DNA of 64,000 bases from Erythrobacter ani (GTDB taxonomy: Bacteria; Pseudomonadota; Alphaproteobacteria; Sphingomonadales; Sphingomonadaceae): assembly GCF_019204025.1 (NCBI RefSeq), contig NZ_JAGSPB010000002.1:558001-622000 (forward strand), read 5' to 3'. The notes below the pieces were generated by a model. It made no database searches. It saw only the letters and a program-made list of their open reading frames with translations, and was not told the DNA's origin. Positions 62,066 through 64,000 of the stretch are shown here, in pieces; the first letter of the stretch is position 1; the number at the start of each line of letters is the position of its first letter. A program made the translations under genes and the position numbers.

Positions 62066-64000
62066 ATGAAACTCGAAAACGACGCCAATCAGGACCGCAC
62101 GGAAGATTTCGTAACCGATTCCGTAAGCGAGCCGAGCGAGATTGTTTTGCCGGCCCAGGACAACATCATCACTTTGCCGCCTGGCGCGTCGCTTGAAGAT
62201 CTGTCGGTCGAGGGACGTGACCTCGTCATCACATTGGCCGACGGTTCGCGGATCGTCATTCCTGACGGGGCCGTGTTTGTGCCCCAGATCGTTGTCGAAG
62301 GCGTCGCCGTACCGCCTCAGACTGTCGCTCAACTTCTCACCGGCAACGAGCCTGAGCCTGCCGCCGGTGCCACCCAAAGTTCGGGTGGCAACTTCGCTGG
62401 CGACGAGGGTGAGATCCAGCCTGCATTCGATATCGGCGATCTACTGCCGTTCACCGAATTGGAATTCCCGGAAGATCCGGAAGAAGAAATTCTGCCTTTC
62501 GGTGACGATCAGCCGGAAGTCGTAATCGAAACCATCGACAATCCGATTGGCGTTCCGAACGCTGTCGCCACCGTCGGAGAAGACGGTTTGCCTGCTCGCG
62601 GCGACGAGCCGGAAGGTACCCAGGCCGAAACCGACAATGAAAGCACGAGCGGCACCATTGTCGTCGATGCGCTCGACGGCATTTCCGCAATTCTCATCAA
62701 TGGCATCGAGCTGACCGGTCCGGGCCAGGTGATCACCACGCCCCTGGGCGAGCTGACCATCACGGGCCTCGATCTGGTTTCGGGCGAAGTGACGTTCACG
62801 TACACGCTCTCCGACAACACGACCGATGCGGTGTCGGACGTCTTCCAGGTTACTGCGATCGACACCAACGACGATGCGGGCGAAGCGACCCTCACCATTA
62901 ACATTACCGATGATGGTCCCATCGCCGCCGATGATTTTAATATAGTACCGGCGGGCACTCACGATCCGATCACCGGCGATGTGCTGGTCAACGACGTATC
63001 AGGCGCTGACGGTTACGCTGAAAACGGCCCGGTTCAGGGATTCAGCAACGCGAATGGCACAGCCGAACCCGGCGAAACCCTGCAGGGTGAATACGGCACG
63101 CTGACGCTGAATGCGGATGGCAGCTACACCTATGTTCGCGACTTTAACACGCCGGGCGGGGTCGAAGATTCCTTCGAATATACGATCGTCGATCAGGACG
63201 GCAGCACCTCGACAGCAACGCTTCTGATCGAGATCGGCGATGCGCCAGGCGTCATCACCAGTGTTCCACGCACCGGCGCGGGAACTGTGGTTGAGGAAGG
63301 CGCGCTTGCGCCGCGCGGGGAAGAACCCGTCGGATCGGGCGAAATCGCCGACGGCATCGCGGACAACAACAGCGATCCCAACGAAAACACGGCCGGAGTA
63401 ATCGAGTTCTCATCGCCAGACGGACTTGGCTCCGTCACGCTGAATGGCGTCGAAATCACTCCGGGCACTCTGCCCCAGACTGTGATCGACGACGGCACAG
63501 GCACTCTTGTGGTGACCGACCTGACTTACGAACCCGTGACCGGCCTCGGCACGATCACGTACGACTATACTCTCGCCGATAACACGGACGGCGACGACAC
63601 CTCGGTTGAGATCGATATCGTCGTCACGGATCTGGATGGCGACGAGGCGGAAGACACTCTCGTAATCAGTATCATTGATGACGAACCGGAAGCTGTGGAT
63701 GACACGGAGGATCAGGTTGGCGAAGACAGCCCGATCACCGTCAGCGTTCTCGATAACGATGTTGTTGGCGCGGATGATGTCCAGAATGGCGACGTCGCCT
63801 TCGTCGACGGAACCCTCAGCGGCACAGGCACGCTCGTCAACAATGGTGACGGCACCTTCACCTACACGCCTGGGCCGGGCGAAGAGGGTGAGGTCACCTT
63901 CGATTATACGATCACCGATGGGGATGGAGACACTTCGACCGCGACAGTGACCTTGGAACTTGAGCCGGATTCCGTCCCGGAAATCGCTGCCGAAGGGGAT
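62066..64000 (+). CDS. Giant repeat-containing secreted adhesin, N-terminal part (3' end beyond window)
   Basis: The frame is open from ATG 62066 to the edge (645 codons). AAGGA lies 11 bases before the start. There is no signal peptide. The N-terminal ~100 residues contain LPPGASLEDLSVEGRDLVI and GAVFVPQIVVEG, the prefix seen in BapA/VCBS-type type I secretion substrates. From about residue 150 on, acidic Ig/cadherin-like repeats of ~100 aa appear, with junctions such as DDGPIAADDF and DDEPEAVDDT and many Asp-rich calcium-type loops. It is probably a type I secreted biofilm adhesin. The C-terminal secretion signal is outside the window. Confidence 0.88.
   Translation, partial: MKLENDANQDRTEDFVTDSVSEPSEIVLPAQDNIITLPPGASLEDLSVEGRDLVITLADGSRIVIPDGAVFVPQIVVEGVAVPPQTVAQLLTGNEPEPAAGATQSSGGNFAGDEGEIQPAFDIGDLLPFTELEFPEDPEEEILPFGDDQPEVVIETIDNPIGVPNAVATVGEDGLPARGDEPEGTQAETDNESTSGTIVVDALDGISAILINGIELTGPGQVITTPLGELTITGLDLVSGEVTFTYTLSDNTTDAVSDVFQVTAIDTNDDAGEATLTINITDDGPIAADDFNIVPAGTHDPITGDVLVNDVSGADGYAENGPVQGFSNANGTAEPGETLQGEYGTLTLNADGSYTYVRDFNTPGGVEDSFEYTIVDQDGSTSTATLLIEIGDAPGVITSVPRTGAGTVVEEGALAPRGEEPVGSGEIADGIADNNSDPNENTAGVIEFSSPDGLGSVTLNGVEITPGTLPQTVIDDGTGTLVVTDLTYEPVTGLGTITYDYTLADNTDGDDTSVEIDIVVTDLDGDEAEDTLVISIIDDEPEAVDDTEDQVGEDSPITVSVLDNDVVGADDVQNGDVAFVDGTLSGTGTLVNNGDGTFTYTPGPGEEGEVTFDYTITDGDGDTSTATVTLELEPDSVPEIAAEGD

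Noticed and set aside
1-64000. CRISPR arrays, rRNA genes, insertion sequences, transposases
   Set aside because: No regularly spaced repeats, rRNA-like sequence or transposase motifs were found.

Overview
The window reads as a chromosomal segment of a marine, carotenoid-making alphaproteobacterium of the Sphingomonadales, most likely Erythrobacteraceae. The evidence is the GcrA cell-cycle regulator, the DUF1476 ATPase-inhibitor family, a CrtW-CrtZ ketocarotenoid pair, a YlxR/L7Ae-type gene between nusA and infB, moderately high GC with many ATGA and TAATG gene overlaps, and a very large acidic cadherin/VCBS-type adhesin. This assignment comes from gene content only.

Layout. 1-2.4 kb: a beta-helix-like lipoprotein cut by the window edge and a small TPR protein, facing away from each other. 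2.4-10.4 kb: a compact VirB-type type IV secretion operon (lytic transglycosylase, virB2, B3, B4, B6, B9, B10, B11) without virB5, B7, B8 or D4, preceded by a Pho-box-like repeat and followed by ppk1-ppx. 15.25-18.1 kb: a 2.8-kb element without an integrase, inserted in the anticodon loop of tRNA-Arg(TCT). It is bounded by a 43-bp repeat, has integrase-arm-like repeats at both ends, and carries an operon of a 246-aa protein, a PIN nuclease, a 43-aa protein and a 70-aa membrane protein. 18.2-25.3 kb: mostly minus-strand metabolism, with leuC and leuD separated by three unrelated genes and followed by a quinone oxidoreductase, DUF1476, bolA and grxD. 25.4-28 kb: thioesterase, crtW-crtZ, DUF454, sufE. 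28-32.7 kb: an enlarged phage-shock locus, with pspF diverging from pspA-B-C and five further PspB-like small proteins. The operon has a clear sigma-54 promoter.

32.8-39.7 kb and 51.3-55.1 kb: the translation/RNA supercluster rimP-nusA-ylxR-infB-(two thioesterases)-rbfA and truB-rpsO-pnp, normally contiguous. Here 11.6 kb separates the halves: YceI, an AbgT transporter, tdk, GNAT, an M50 protease, and a galK-galT-glpD-alpha-galactosidase operon with a divergent sodium/sugar symporter. The presence of glpD among galactose genes suggests galactosylglycerol (floridoside-type) use, which would fit a marine host. 55.2-60.6 kb: an M14 deacylase, a spermidine-synthase-like protein, DUF481, DUF1993, gcrA, an ABC-2 permease and hspQ. 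After tRNA-Ser(CGA) come a membrane-anchored unknown and, running off the right edge, the N-terminal part of a repeat-rich secreted adhesin.

The most promising candidates for undescribed biology are the expanded Psp operon, the PIN operon on the small tRNA-borne element, the reduced Pho-box-linked T4SS beside ppk, and the inferred galactosylglycerol operon.
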